Source: Bacteroidia bacterium (GTDB lineage: Bacteria; Bacteroidota; Bacteroidia; Bacteroidales; Prolixibacteraceae). Taken from it: 64,000 nt of DNA. Shown piece after piece: positions 25,800 to 36,287 of this stretch (position 1 is its first letter; each line of letters begins with the position of its first letter). The DNA is taken from assembly GCA_026391655.1 (NCBI GenBank), contig JAPLDR010000042.1:1-64000 (forward strand), given 5' to 3'. The notes below the pieces were generated by a model. It made no database searches. It was not told the origin of the DNA and worked only from the letters and a program-made list of their open reading frames with translations. A program made the translations under genes and the position numbers.

Positions 25800-28232
25800 A
25801 TGAAAATCAAAAAAACTCTGCCTCATCAAGTGGCTTATCTACAGTTGATATTCGCGTTGATGGTATCTATCGGTTCTCCGGTCAGGAGCCAGATTCCAAT
25901 AAGTTCCGGTGATAAAAATTCAATGCTGGTAAATGAACCATTTGACATTAGTGGCGATTTCCGAAATTTTTCAAATACCTATTATCTGGCTGATAGTCTA
26001 TCTGCCTTCGATCCTAAAACGGGCAAGGGCGAGATAACCTACCGTCGTTATGAATACTCCACACGGCAGGCGTTCAATAATATGCTGTCGGTTTTGAAAC
26101 CGGTTCTCCCCAATGAATTCCCGACAGCTGAATATGCCGGATCACCTGCATTACCATTTTCAATTGAGTTCACATCACCGCGTACAGTTCGCATCAGGGC
26201 AAGTTCGCGCTTCCAGGTCAAACCTGATCGGGAATCATTAATGCTCGTTAATGGCAAAGCTCCTCAGGATTTGAATTCGTGGAAATACAGCCCGACCGAA
26301 GGCGGTTATCGTTATACGAGTCAATTCGGTTCAGTGACTATAATAAAAGCTCCATGGCGTATTGAAATTCGCGATGCAAAAGGAAAGTTGCTTACACACA
26401 CAATCCACAATACTGATGGTGCAGAAACATTTACACCGTTATTGCCATTTTCTTTCGTCCGTCGCGCTGCCGATTATTCTACAAGCATGGCCGCAGTATT
26501 CTCGCTTTCACCCGATGAGAAAATTTTTGGTTGTGGTGAGTCGTTTACTGAATTTAATAAAAGAGGTCAAAAGGTCGTTTTATGGACTGATGATGCCAAC
26601 GGCGTTCAGAACGAAGCCATGTACAAACCTATCCCGTTTTTCATGAGCAACCGCGGATATGGCGTTTTTATGCATACCTCATCGCCCATTACCTGCGATT
26701 TCGGTAAGTATTACAGCGGCAACTATTCCCTCATGATCGGCGATGACGAAGCTGACTTATTTATCTTTCTTGGTGAGCCAAAAGAGGTATTAAATGAATA
26801 TACCAACCTGACCGGAAAAGCTGCGATGCCACCGCTGTGGTCATTTGGTTTCTGGATGAGCCGGATCACCTATTTTTCTGAAGCTGAAGGTCGTGAAGTC
26901 ACTAAAAAACTCAGGGATAACAAAATTCCAAGCGATGTGATTCACTTCGACACCGGATGGTTTGAAACTGATTGGAGATGTGATTATCAATTCTCGAAAA
27001 CGCGTTTTACAGATGCTCCAAAAATGATGTCTGATTTCAAGAAAATGGGTTTCCAGACCAGCCTGTGGCAACTACCATATTTTGTTCCCAAAAACACATT
27101 ATTTCCTGAAATTATTGAAAAGGGGCTTTTTGTTAAAGATGCGAAAGGCAACCTGCCTTATGAGGATGCTGTTCTCGATTTTTCGAATCCTGCAACCGTC
27201 AGTTGGTATCAGGATAAAATCGGTGGTTTACTTCGCCAGGGTGTTGGTGTTATCAAAGCCGATTTCGGCGAAGCTGCACCAAAAGACGGCTTATATTTCT
27301 CAGGGAGAACCGGGTTTTATGAGCACAATCTGTATCCACTCCGTTACAATAAAACTGTTGCAGAAATTACCAAACAGATAACCGGCGAGACGATCATTTG
27401 GGCACGAAGCGCGTGGGCCGGAAGTCAGCGTTATCCTTTACATTGGGGCGGCGACCCTGCCAACACCAATACGGCAATGGCTGCCACGCTGAGAGCAGGA
27501 TTGTCTATAGGCTTGTCCGGATTTTCATTCTGGGCGCACGACATTGGAGGATTTGTAAACAAAAAACCGGAAGATATCTACCGTCGTTGGACTCCATTTG
27601 GAATGTTGACTTCGCATACGCGGAGTCATGGCGCACCACCAACCGAACCTTGGGAATACGGACCCGATTTCTTGAATGCCTTCCGTCTGGCCGACAACAT
27701 GAGGTATCAACTAATGCCATACATTTACTCGCAAGCCAAAGATTGTTCCGAACGTGGTCTTCCGATGTTACGGGCTCTATTTATTGAATATCCTAACGAT
27801 CCGGGCTCATGGTTGGTAGATGATGAATACCTGTTCGGCTCTGATTTGCTGGTAGCTCCGTTGTTTGAAAATGTTACGATGCGGGATGTTTATCTTCCAC
27901 CCGGACAGTGGATTGACTATCAGACAGGAAAAGTTTATTCTGGTGGCTGGCATTATATTGAGGCAGGAAAAATTCCGATTGTGGTACTGGTCAGGGATGG
28001 TTCGGTAATTCCATATATCGGGTTGGCACAGTCAACGGCACAGATGGATTGGTCTGCATTGAATTTGGTTGTTTATGCCACCAATTCACAAAAGGTAAAC
28101 GGTCTGATCTGCCTTCCTTCTGACAAAGTGTTGCATCCGATTTCTCTGGTAAAAAAAGGAGAAACTTACATTCTGGAACAAGATCCTTTTGCAGGAAAGA
28201 TCAAATTGAAGATTGGAATGTTTCCCAAATAA
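25800..28232 (+). CDS. GH31 glycoside hydrolase, alpha-xylosidase-like
   Basis: The 810-residue protein is exported (signal peptide to about residue 31, VRSQ). It has an N-terminal beta domain (~residues 90-300), then the GH31 barrel with the nucleophile Asp in VIKADFGEAAPKDG (near residue 488). The acid/base Asp is probably in HWGGDPAN, after WARSAWAGSQRYP. KADFGE in place of DMNE or DMxE is the form seen in YicI-like alpha-xylosidases. This suggests removal of alpha-xylose from xyloglucan-like oligosaccharides in the periplasm. The gene stands alone, 2 kb from a polyferredoxin gene and 6 kb before GH3. Confidence 0.85.
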   Translation: MKIKKTLPHQVAYLQLIFALMVSIGSPVRSQIPISSGDKNSMLVNEPFDISGDFRNFSNTYYLADSLSAFDPKTGKGEITYRRYEYSTRQAFNNMLSVLKPVLPNEFPTAEYAGSPALPFSIEFTSPRTVRIRASSRFQVKPDRESLMLVNGKAPQDLNSWKYSPTEGGYRYTSQFGSVTIIKAPWRIEIRDAKGKLLTHTIHNTDGAETFTPLLPFSFVRRAADYSTSMAAVFSLSPDEKIFGCGESFTEFNKRGQKVVLWTDDANGVQNEAMYKPIPFFMSNRGYGVFMHTSSPITCDFGKYYSGNYSLMIGDDEADLFIFLGEPKEVLNEYTNLTGKAAMPPLWSFGFWMSRITYFSEAEGREVTKKLRDNKIPSDVIHFDTGWFETDWRCDYQFSKTRFTDAPKMMSDFKKMGFQTSLWQLPYFVPKNTLFPEIIEKGLFVKDAKGNLPYEDAVLDFSNPATVSWYQDKIGGLLRQGVGVIKADFGEAAPKDGLYFSGRTGFYEHNLYPLRYNKTVAEITKQITGETIIWARSAWAGSQRYPLHWGGDPANTNTAMAATLRAGLSIGLSGFSFWAHDIGGFVNKKPEDIYRRWTPFGMLTSHTRSHGAPPTEPWEYGPDFLNAFRLADNMRYQLMPYIYSQAKDCSERGLPMLRALFIEYPNDPGSWLVDDEYLFGSDLLVAPLFENVTMRDVYLPPGQWIDYQTGKVYSGGWHYIEAGKIPIVVLVRDGSVIPYIGLAQSTAQMDWSALNLVVYATNSQKVNGLICLPSDKVLHPISLVKKGETYILEQDPFAGKIKLKIGMFPK

Positions 28233-28332
28233 ATGGAAGATTTGCCTGTTTAATAAGGATAATATCAGTCAGGGTTTCATGTGTATATAATTTGTTTTTT
28301 AAAGCCACATGGAATCGAAGATCAGCGAAGCT

Positions 28333-28393
28333 AATAGCCATGATTTCATTTAATTCTCACCTCCAACTGGTGATATTTTCAATCATGGCTATT
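28333..28393. terminator. Long inverted repeat between convergent genes
   Basis: AATAGCCATGATT (28333-28345) and AATCATGGCTATT (28381-28393) are perfect 13-base complements with a 35-base centre that contains a second small hairpin (CACCTCCAACTGGTG). It sits between the convergent GH31 and polyferredoxin genes, so a shared transcript end is plausible. No T run follows closely. Confidence 0.5.
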
Positions 28394-28424
28394 TCACTCG
28401 AAATGAAGCCCTGACTTATTTTCA

Positions 28425-30368
28425 CTAATTGGTATAGAAAAAAACCATGGCAACAGCGGTTGCAGTAATAAAAGCAGCCATTGGTAATGTTATTATGAAC
28501 AACTGTCGGGAAGTGATGTTATCGTTCAACCATACTTTTTTCAAATTTCTTAGGCTGAACCAAAGTCCTGTTAACACTAGAACTGACTGGAGCCATGGTA
28601 CAAGTCTTGGTACAAACTGATGCCACGGGGTATTGGCTGTACCAAAGAAATCCCAACCCCAGCCAAATGGATCGGATATCGATTGGAAGATAAAGGTTAC
28701 ATTAACAAAGAGCATTGGAATTACAAAAGCGATCCAAAGCGTGAGTCCCAGGGGAAGCAGGGTTCCGGTGGAGGCAAGGAAAACTTCCTTCACGCTTCGT
28801 TGAATTTTTGAAAATCTTGCTCCTGCATACGACAGGAGATAAACAACCCCGGGAACTATTGCCAAAGACAATGTCCAGACAATCAGGGTATATATACCGA
28901 ACAGATCCCAGTTATTCTTGTCCAAAATATTTACATAATCGCGGACAAGCGGCCAGTTTCCTTCATATAAAACACTGTACACCATAGCGAGGGTGAAAAC
29001 AGCCATTGTTAGCCACGCCTCACTCAGGTTGCGGGTTCCAAGCTCCGAAACGAATGGCCTCCGGTATAAGGAAACGTTATTATACAAACAACTGCGTGTA
29101 CACTCGAGACAAAGTCCGCAATCTGAATTCTCCTTCATTTCACCAACATTCAAGCTATATGGGCATGCCCACCCTTTTGTGCTACCTTTCTGACAATATT
29201 TAGGTTTACAGTGGTCGCAAACCTGCTGCGATTTGTTGCGGAGTGCCAATGGGCTCATCCTCGAAAAAGGTCCAATAAAAGCACTTACGGGACAAATATA
29301 CCGGCAGAATGCCCTCAATTCCCAGATTACAGCCATGACTGTTGGTGTCACAATGAGCATCAGAACAGTGATACCAGAGACCTTTGGATTAGCCACCAAG
29401 GTTGTAGAAAATGTGGACAGAAGTAAAAACACGACCAACCTAAGCCAGTCGTTTTTCAAGCTGGCAGGCCACTTCAGGAAAAGCCCTGAAAACCAGCCAT
29501 TATATTCGTTGGTTTTGCCTTTAATCGGTGTGAAAAATGACCTACGCTGAATCAAATCTCCGAAAAAAGGTAATGGACAAACCGTACACCATATTCTTCC
29601 GAAAAGAGGAGTCAGGATTGCCACCAACAAAAACAGCCAGATAGCCCACATCATCAATACTCCCAGATTGCGTCCTGACACTTTTGTGCCAAAAAGTGCG
29701 GTCAGGATCACTATATAGATCATTATCATGGTAATAATGGCGAGGATGATTTGCGGCCATCGGGATACAACCATTTTTCGGAGAATACCGGAGTTTTTCA
29801 ATAAATCTTTGTAACCTGGGTTTTCTTCATTAACCGTAACTTTTAATGTCCCCCTGAAAATACCGGTTAACCATAAAAATAGCATCCCCAATATACATCC
29901 CAGACTAAAAACCAACAACGTATTTGGCAGTATGATAAGTTTCCCCTGTTCAAATGCATGCATCGGACCGCACCATACATGGCAACGATAATTACTCTTG
30001 GCAACAAGGTAATTCAATATCCCCGGATGCTTTGCAGTAAAAGTTAATTCACGGGTTAAAACCGATTTTTGAGCCGGGTCGCTTGGTTTGAAAACTTCAA
30101 CCTTATCACGTGCCGGACTTACCTTCGCATCAATATCAAACTCCTCGAGGAAAAAGGAGTGTCCAGTATCATCGGTCGAAAAGGTAAGATGCAGTCTGTC
30201 ACCCCTGTTACACATGATTACTGATGGATCTTTGCCATAACGAAAGTTCCTGATGTGGATATACCTATCAACAGGTGCCTTTACAAAAAACTGGCAGACA
30301 AGGGCAGGGATCAAGCCGAATCCGAAGATGATGAGAAAATTGAATATATGGCTTCTGAGCCTATTCAT
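28425..30368 (-). CDS. Membrane polyferredoxin with an N-terminal CuA/cupredoxin-like domain
   Basis: The 647-residue protein begins with a TM helix (residues 9-28), followed by a ~110-residue periplasmic domain with GHSFFLEEFDI (His70) and CHVWCGPMH (Cys129, Cys133, His137). These are the spaced ligands of a COX2/N2O-reductase CuA site, but the usual Met three residues after the last His is Glu140. Several TM helices with NosR/NapH-like Cys motifs follow: CTVCPLPFFGD, CRYICPVSAF, CDHCKPKYC and CGLCLECTRSC (two 4Fe-4S clusters). It probably moves electrons across the inner membrane. ATG 30368 was chosen over TTG 30386. The partner enzyme is unknown. Confidence 0.75.
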   Translation of the reverse strand: MNRLRSHIFNFLIIFGFGLIPALVCQFFVKAPVDRYIHIRNFRYGKDPSVIMCNRGDRLHLTFSTDDTGHSFFLEEFDIDAKVSPARDKVEVFKPSDPAQKSVLTRELTFTAKHPGILNYLVAKSNYRCHVWCGPMHAFEQGKLIILPNTLLVFSLGCILGMLFLWLTGIFRGTLKVTVNEENPGYKDLLKNSGILRKMVVSRWPQIILAIITMIMIYIVILTALFGTKVSGRNLGVLMMWAIWLFLLVAILTPLFGRIWCTVCPLPFFGDLIQRRSFFTPIKGKTNEYNGWFSGLFLKWPASLKNDWLRLVVFLLLSTFSTTLVANPKVSGITVLMLIVTPTVMAVIWELRAFCRYICPVSAFIGPFSRMSPLALRNKSQQVCDHCKPKYCQKGSTKGWACPYSLNVGEMKENSDCGLCLECTRSCLYNNVSLYRRPFVSELGTRNLSEAWLTMAVFTLAMVYSVLYEGNWPLVRDYVNILDKNNWDLFGIYTLIVWTLSLAIVPGVVYLLSYAGARFSKIQRSVKEVFLASTGTLLPLGLTLWIAFVIPMLFVNVTFIFQSISDPFGWGWDFFGTANTPWHQFVPRLVPWLQSVLVLTGLWFSLRNLKKVWLNDNITSRQLFIITLPMAAFITATAVAMVFFYTN

Positions 30369-30561
30369 TATGTAATTATCCGTCAAGTTATTATCCTAAA
30401 TGTAGCCTGGTCTGTCGAAAACTGGCAGACAGGTTTTTGTTATGCATTTGTTCTGTCCTCAATAATAATTATTCTTTTCCAAAGAACCATTCTTTAAAAT
30501 CACATTTTAATTATTTTTACTGGAAAATATAGCTTCAAATAACTGATTTATTACTAAAAAC

Positions 30562-31959
30562 ATGACAAAAGTAAAAGCCATACCTGAAAAGCGAAAAAAA
30601 AGCATAAAGAATTTTATTCCTGTCATCATCGTATTAATTGTGATATTGGGGATTCCCTTGTTGCTTCTGAATTATCAGGCAAAGCGCAACGGAATGACCT
30701 GGGGAGAAGTGATCAACCGCATAACCAACAAGTTGGGAAGCAAAGAAATTGAATCCGTCGCTTCAAAAGATAGTCTTATCGGAGAAAAGATTGATTTTCT
30801 TGTTCCTAATCCCATTGGTCAGAAGTTCACCGAACCTCCTCTTATTTCCCATGTTCAGGCGGTTGATCTCGATGGTGACGGTTTGCTGGATGTTGTTGTT
30901 TGTGATGCTAAGAACAATACAGTCAATTGGATACGACAATATCCGGCAGGGGTTTACACAGAATCCGTGCTCACGACTGACCTGGTCGCCCCAGCGCATG
31001 TTCAAGCCATCGATTTCGATAAAGACGGCGATTTGGATCTGATGGTTGGAGTTCTGGGTATGTTGTTCCCGAACAATGATAAAATTGGCTCTGTGGTTAT
31101 CCTCGAAAATGATGGACATTGCAATTTCAAAAAACACGTTGTTATTGATAGGGTTGCACGTGTTTCAGATGTAAGGGCAGGTGATCTTGATAATGATGGT
31201 GATATGGATCTTGCGGTAGCTCAGTTTGGTTATGATGATGGGGAAACTCGCTGGATTGAAAATCTGGGCGATTGGAAGTTTAAAAGTCATATCCTGCAAA
31301 ATCTCTCTGGCCCAATAAATGTTGAAATTATTGATATTGACAATGATGGCGATTTAGACATCGTATCATTGGTCAGTCAGGAGTGGGAAGAAATCTACTG
31401 TTTTATTAATGATGGGAAGGGGAATTTTCGACCAAAACTTATGTGGGGTTCGAGCAATCAGGATTTTGGTTCGAGCGGGATCTCTATGTGTGATTTAGAC
31501 AAGGATGGTGACATGGACATTCTGTACTCTAATGGTGATGCTTTTGACTATATCCCGCCTCAGGGTCGTCCATGGCATGGTGTTCAGTGGTTGGAGAATA
31601 AAGGAAACCTGAATTTTGAATTTCACAGGCTTTGCAGTTTTACCGGTGCAACCAATGTACGGGCAGCTGACATTGACAACGACGGTGACCTTGATCTTTT
31701 CGTGGTGAGTGAATTTAACTTGTGGGATAGTCCCGAATCATATAGTCTTATCTGGTTAGAAAATACGGGTAATATGCAATTTGCAAAACACAAAATTTCT
31801 AAAAATCCAACTCATTTACTTTGTTGTGAACCAGGCGATTTCAATAAAGATGGATTGGTAGATCTCGTTACTGGAGGTATGCATACTTACCCTCCATATG
31901 ATCGCATGGGAAGGATAACGCTTTGGACGAATAATGGCCAGCTATCAGCAGGAAAATAG
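30562..31959 (+). CDS. Membrane-anchored VCBS/FG-GAP repeat protein
   Basis: The 465-residue protein has an N-terminal anchor (residues ~18-36), then about seven calcium-loop repeats of the form D-x-D-x-D-G-D-x-D (DLDGDGLLDVVV, DFDKDGDLDLMVG, DLDNDGDMDLAVA, DIDNDGDLDIVS, DLDKDGDMDIL, DIDNDGDLDLFV, DFNKDGLVDLV). These form a beta-propeller of integrin-like type outside the cytosol. The gene is divergent from the CuA/polyferredoxin gene (193 bp apart) and convergent with the TPR gene. A role as a scaffold or as a quinoprotein-like partner is possible but not shown. Confidence 0.85.
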   Translation: MTKVKAIPEKRKKSIKNFIPVIIVLIVILGIPLLLLNYQAKRNGMTWGEVINRITNKLGSKEIESVASKDSLIGEKIDFLVPNPIGQKFTEPPLISHVQAVDLDGDGLLDVVVCDAKNNTVNWIRQYPAGVYTESVLTTDLVAPAHVQAIDFDKDGDLDLMVGVLGMLFPNNDKIGSVVILENDGHCNFKKHVVIDRVARVSDVRAGDLDNDGDMDLAVAQFGYDDGETRWIENLGDWKFKSHILQNLSGPINVEIIDIDNDGDLDIVSLVSQEWEEIYCFINDGKGNFRPKLMWGSSNQDFGSSGISMCDLDKDGDMDILYSNGDAFDYIPPQGRPWHGVQWLENKGNLNFEFHRLCSFTGATNVRAADIDNDGDLDLFVVSEFNLWDSPESYSLIWLENTGNMQFAKHKISKNPTHLLCCEPGDFNKDGLVDLVTGGMHTYPPYDRMGRITLWTNNGQLSAGK

Positions 31960-31973
31960 CCTTATTTACCTGT

Positions 31974-33767
31974 TCAAGGGCGGAATTGCATCAATAATTT
32001 CTTGAGTCCTTCAATGTTCGATTCGGAGAGATTTTCTCGTCTGGCTGCATTAATCGTCATATTCATAATCAAATAGGCATTTTGTTTATCTCCAAGTGTT
32101 GCGTAGGCTACTGCAAGGCTTCTTCCTGCGGATATCAAGGTCGAGGAATGACTTGTGGTATTTATAAATGCCCTTTCTGAAAATTCCAATCCTTCATTGA
32201 TATTTCTCAGTTTTGGGTCTGGACAGGATACCAGCAAAGTGCCAAGCCTCTCCAGAAAATAAGAGTCATTCGGATGATAATCAAGTGCTTTTCTGAAAAG
32301 AGTGATGGATTTGTCCCACATTTTCAGCTTCATTAAAATATTCCCCAGAGATCGTATGGTGGATAAGTCTTCCTGATCGCCTCTGAATGTCGCTTCATAC
32401 AACTTTACAGCTTCCGGCAGATTACCATCCGATTCGGCAATCTTACCAGCAATTTTTTGGGCTTTCGGATCGGAAGGAGCAAGTTGCATGAGCCTGTGTA
32501 AAAAGACAATTGCCTTTTCTTTTTCACCAAGATAGAGCAGCATGCTTGCCCCGTCGGCCAGAATTTTAACATTTTTGCCGTTCTTTTCAATCAATTCATC
32601 AAACTTACCAATCGCTTCTTGTCTTAAGCCCTCTTTCCAGAGACATAAAACGAGACAGAATTGAACATCGGGATCTTCCGGTTTAAGAATTGCCGCCTTA
32701 CTATAATAGATCACTGATTGTGGATAGAATCCTTTCTGATAATATAAATCACCCACACTCTTCATTTCGACAAAGTCATTCTGATATGCTTTGATATGTT
32801 GATCCATATATGGTATAGCCTGAGTTACTTTATCCATCATGATATAGATGTGTATTGCTTTTGAGATTAAATATTTATTTTCGGGAAAGTATTGTAATGC
32901 ATTGTTGACTAATCTCATTGCCCATTCAGGATATACACTTTTTTCGGCTTCATCAATTTTTTTCAGGAGATACAGCTCAGACCTTGACATTAAAACAAGT
33001 CTGTCAACCAAGGTATCTATCGGCGATGAATAAACGGCCATGTCGTTTGCTCTTACGGTAAAAAGCTTACTTAATATTGTATCGCCCTTTGTCCGATATA
33101 CATTGCCAAGAAGCCTGTATGCCGGACCGAATGACCGGTTGTTCTTTAATATTTCCTTCAGCGTCGTTTCTGCTTCATCAACGCGATTGGTACCCAGATA
33201 TATTCTGGCAAGCTGGAAGTTGGCATATGTTTCAAGCGGAAAATAATCATACCTCGTTTCCGTTTTTATCGCAGAAATTTGGATTTTTAGGTCAGTAATC
33301 CTGCTAAATGCTTTTTCTGCCTGCTGATTGTTTCCTGTATTCTGATATTCTTCACCAACATAGTAACTGGCTTGATAAGCCTTTGGATTCTTAGCAATTA
33401 CTGCATTGAAATTTTCAATAGCTGCATTTGATTCAACCATTTCGCGGTTCAAATATCCGAGATAATAATTCCATATCCATTCCGAATTGTCTTTTTTTAT
33501 AGCCAGTTTATAACATTCTGCGGCCTTTTCATAATTTGCACCCGAATGATAAACCATCCCGAGCATTCCTAAGTTTTCGGCAGTAGGATTAAGATACGCT
33601 TTCCTTGAAGCAGCTGTTAACTGATCCCGTAGCGTAGGTGTGAAGGCTTGTAAATCAGGAAGTGGAGGGATATGGTTTCTGTAGGGAGCATCCAAAATCA
33701 CCTTAACCAGCAATAATAGAGCAATTCCTCCGATAATTAATATCACAATCTTCCTTTTTTTGTACAT
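31974..33767 (-). CDS. Membrane-anchored TPR repeat protein
   Basis: The 597-residue protein has one N-terminal TM segment (IVILIIGGIALLLLVKVIL, residues ~7-25). The rest is helical, with TPR units from about residue 57 to 560 (for example GMVYHSGANYEKAAECYKLA and LGTLLVSCPDPKLRNINEGL). It should act as a periplasmic or cytosolic protein-interaction platform. It ends 14 bases from the convergent VCBS gene. VCBS and TPR proteins side by side with a redox protein suggest an envelope complex, as an inference only. Confidence 0.85.
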   Translation of the reverse strand: MYKKRKIVILIIGGIALLLLVKVILDAPYRNHIPPLPDLQAFTPTLRDQLTAASRKAYLNPTAENLGMLGMVYHSGANYEKAAECYKLAIKKDNSEWIWNYYLGYLNREMVESNAAIENFNAVIAKNPKAYQASYYVGEEYQNTGNNQQAEKAFSRITDLKIQISAIKTETRYDYFPLETYANFQLARIYLGTNRVDEAETTLKEILKNNRSFGPAYRLLGNVYRTKGDTILSKLFTVRANDMAVYSSPIDTLVDRLVLMSRSELYLLKKIDEAEKSVYPEWAMRLVNNALQYFPENKYLISKAIHIYIMMDKVTQAIPYMDQHIKAYQNDFVEMKSVGDLYYQKGFYPQSVIYYSKAAILKPEDPDVQFCLVLCLWKEGLRQEAIGKFDELIEKNGKNVKILADGASMLLYLGEKEKAIVFLHRLMQLAPSDPKAQKIAGKIAESDGNLPEAVKLYEATFRGDQEDLSTIRSLGNILMKLKMWDKSITLFRKALDYHPNDSYFLERLGTLLVSCPDPKLRNINEGLEFSERAFINTTSHSSTLISAGRSLAVAYATLGDKQNAYLIMNMTINAARRENLSESNIEGLKKLLMQFRP

Positions 33768-34025
33768 TCTTCTTAAATTTAGGAGGCTAAATATATTAAA
33801 ATTTGATGACAGATCAGTTTTTAATAATTCTTTATAATATATGCTTTTGCCATAAACAAAGCTATATTTAGCATCAATGTGACTATTCCACGCTTTAAAT
33901 ATGGGTGTCTTGTTCTGATAATTACCGACACAAAAAAAAGTAATTATGTCGGCTTGTTATAGAATGAAACAGAAAGCAAAAATTCATTACTTTTAACTAC
34001 AATAACCCAATAAAAAAAAGAATCA

Positions 34026-36200
34026 ATGAAAAAGAAAAAACTCATCCAGGTTAGTTTTTTAATCACTTTTGTGCTGTCCATCTCCGGGACGCTATTTGCA
34101 CAAAAATATCCGTTTCAAAACCATAAACTGTCTGTTAACGAAAGGGTTGATAATATCATCTCCTTGCTCACACTAGATGAAAAAATAGCATGTTTGAGTA
34201 CTAATCCCGGTGTTCCCCGTCTTGAAATCAAAGGAACCGGACATGTTGAGGGATTACATGGATTGGCAAAAGGAGGACCAAGCAACTGGGGACAACGAGA
34301 TCCCGTTACGACAACTATTTTTCCACAGGCAATAGGTCTGGCCGAATCATGGGATCCGGAAGTGCTAAAGCGCGTTGCTACTATTGAAAGTTATGAAACA
34401 CGCTACATCGTCCAATCTCCCAAATATCACAAGGGTGGCCTTGTTGTTAGAGCGCCTAATGCAGATCTTGGCCGTGACCCGCGCTGGGGCCGTAATGAAG
34501 AATGTTATGGCGAAGATGCCTGGTTCAACGGAACTATGACGGTTGCATTTGTCAAAGGTCTGCAGGGTGATGATCCAAAATACTGGCGCACAGCTTCATT
34601 GATGAAACATTTCCTGGCCAACAGTAATGAAAACGGCCGCGACAGTTCATCTTCCGATTTTGACGAAAGATTATTGCGGGAATATTATTCCTATCCATTC
34701 TGGAGAGGTGTAGTTGAAGGAGGATCACGGGCATACATGGCATCTTATAATGCTTACAATAAAATTCCAATGACTGTTCATCCGATCCTCAAAGACATTA
34801 CTGTGAAAGAATGGGGACAGGACGGAATTATTTGTACTGATGGCGGTGCTTTCGCGTTACTGATGAATGCTCATAAGTATTATCCGGATGCGGATAAAGC
34901 TGCTGCCGGCTGTATCAAAGCGGGCATCAATCAGTTTTTAGACCGCGTATATCCGGCAGGAATTAAAGGGGCTCTGGCAAAAAACTATATCACAGAAGCA
35001 ACATTAGACAGTGTTTTGAAAGGCAACTTCAGGGTGATGATAAAACTCGGATTACTCGATCCGCCCGAAATAGTACCTTACAGCAATATCGGGATCAGCG
35101 ACACAATACCACCATGGTTAACAAAAGTGAACCAACTGGCTGCAAGGGAAGTAACACAGAAAACGATCGTTTTGCTGAAAAATTCAAAGAATCTCCTTCC
35201 GCTCGATAAAGGGAAAATTAAGTCAATAGCTGTGATCGGTCCCCGGGCCGACGAAGTGCTTCTGGACTGGTACAGCGGAACGCCTCCCTATACCATTTCG
35301 CCACTGGCAGGAATAAAAAGCAAAGTCGGTGCTGCGGTTGATGTGAAGTATGCAAGAGACAATGTGGATGATGCAGCAGTTCATCTTGCAAAGTCTGCTG
35401 ATGTAGCGATTTTAATCGTAGGAAACCATCCGACCTGCGAAGGTGCAGGCTGGGGAAAATGTTCTACTCCAAGTGATGGCAGGGAAGCAGTTGACAGGAA
35501 GGTAATGATCCTTGAGCAGGAGGAATTAATTAAGAAAGTTTTCAGTGCGAATCCAAAAACCATTGTCGTTTTGGTGAGCAGTTTTCCATATACCATCAAC
35601 TGGACTCAGGAAAATGTTCCTGCAATTCTTCACATGACTCATGCCAGTCAGGAGATGGGAAATGCCTTGGCAGATGTGCTGTTCGGCGACTTTAATCCGG
35701 GAGGAAGGTTGGTGCAAACCTGGCCAAAATCGATGGATCAGTTACCACCCATGACGGATTACAATATCCGAAACGGACACACATATATGTATTTCAAAGG
35801 GGAACCGCTTTACCCGTTTGGATACGGCAGGAGTTATACCAATTTCAATTATTCCAAATTGGAACTCAGCTCGAAAAAGCTTAAAGCGGATAGTGAAATT
35901 ACTGTTCAGGTGACAGTTCGGAATACGGGAAAGCGAACCGGTGATGAAGTGGTACAACTATATGTGAAACATCTCAATTCTACCGTCAGCCGGCCTTTAA
36001 AAGAAATTAAGGGATTCAGGCGCGTTACTTTAAAACCAAATGAAAGCCGGAAAGTGGAGATTCCATTAAAAGCAGAAACGCTTGCCTGGTGGGATGTCGC
36101 TAAACACCGCTTTGTGGTTGAAGAAGATAAGATACAAATCACGGTGGGTACTTCTTCTGCAGATGCCAAACTGCAGGATACTATTCAGGTTATGCACTAA
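34026..36200 (+). CDS. GH3 beta-glucosidase/beta-xylosidase family enzyme
   Basis: The 724-residue exported protein has a signal peptide ending near LFAQ (residue 26). The N-terminal barrel has NADLGRDPRWGRNEECYGED and KHFLAN, with the nucleophile Asp in GIICTDGGA. The second alpha/beta domain (KNSKNLLPL, AVIGPRADE) follows, then a C-terminal fibronectin III-like domain (VRNTGKRTGDEVVQLYV). It trims terminal sugars from oligosaccharides in the periplasm. It is the first gene of the GH3 - symporter - GH94 run, although a terminator-like hairpin lies between it and the next gene. Confidence 0.9.
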   Translation: MKKKKLIQVSFLITFVLSISGTLFAQKYPFQNHKLSVNERVDNIISLLTLDEKIACLSTNPGVPRLEIKGTGHVEGLHGLAKGGPSNWGQRDPVTTTIFPQAIGLAESWDPEVLKRVATIESYETRYIVQSPKYHKGGLVVRAPNADLGRDPRWGRNEECYGEDAWFNGTMTVAFVKGLQGDDPKYWRTASLMKHFLANSNENGRDSSSSDFDERLLREYYSYPFWRGVVEGGSRAYMASYNAYNKIPMTVHPILKDITVKEWGQDGIICTDGGAFALLMNAHKYYPDADKAAAGCIKAGINQFLDRVYPAGIKGALAKNYITEATLDSVLKGNFRVMIKLGLLDPPEIVPYSNIGISDTIPPWLTKVNQLAAREVTQKTIVLLKNSKNLLPLDKGKIKSIAVIGPRADEVLLDWYSGTPPYTISPLAGIKSKVGAAVDVKYARDNVDDAAVHLAKSADVAILIVGNHPTCEGAGWGKCSTPSDGREAVDRKVMILEQEELIKKVFSANPKTIVVLVSSFPYTINWTQENVPAILHMTHASQEMGNALADVLFGDFNPGGRLVQTWPKSMDQLPPMTDYNIRNGHTYMYFKGEPLYPFGYGRSYTNFNYSKLELSSKKLKADSEITVQVTVRNTGKRTGDEVVQLYVKHLNSTVSRPLKEIKGFRRVTLKPNESRKVEIPLKAETLAWWDVAKHRFVVEEDKIQITVGTSSADAKLQDTIQVMH

Positions 36201-36287
36201 CAGCCAGGAAACCAACAAATTCCTTGTTTGGCAATGACTTACCCTCCGGGTTTTACAAAGATTTATATTCCTGTCAGGTTATATTTT

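Noticed and set aside
28333-28393. Inverted repeat as a transposon end or MITE
   Set aside because: It lies exactly between two convergent genes and has no target-site duplication I can see; a transcript end is simpler.
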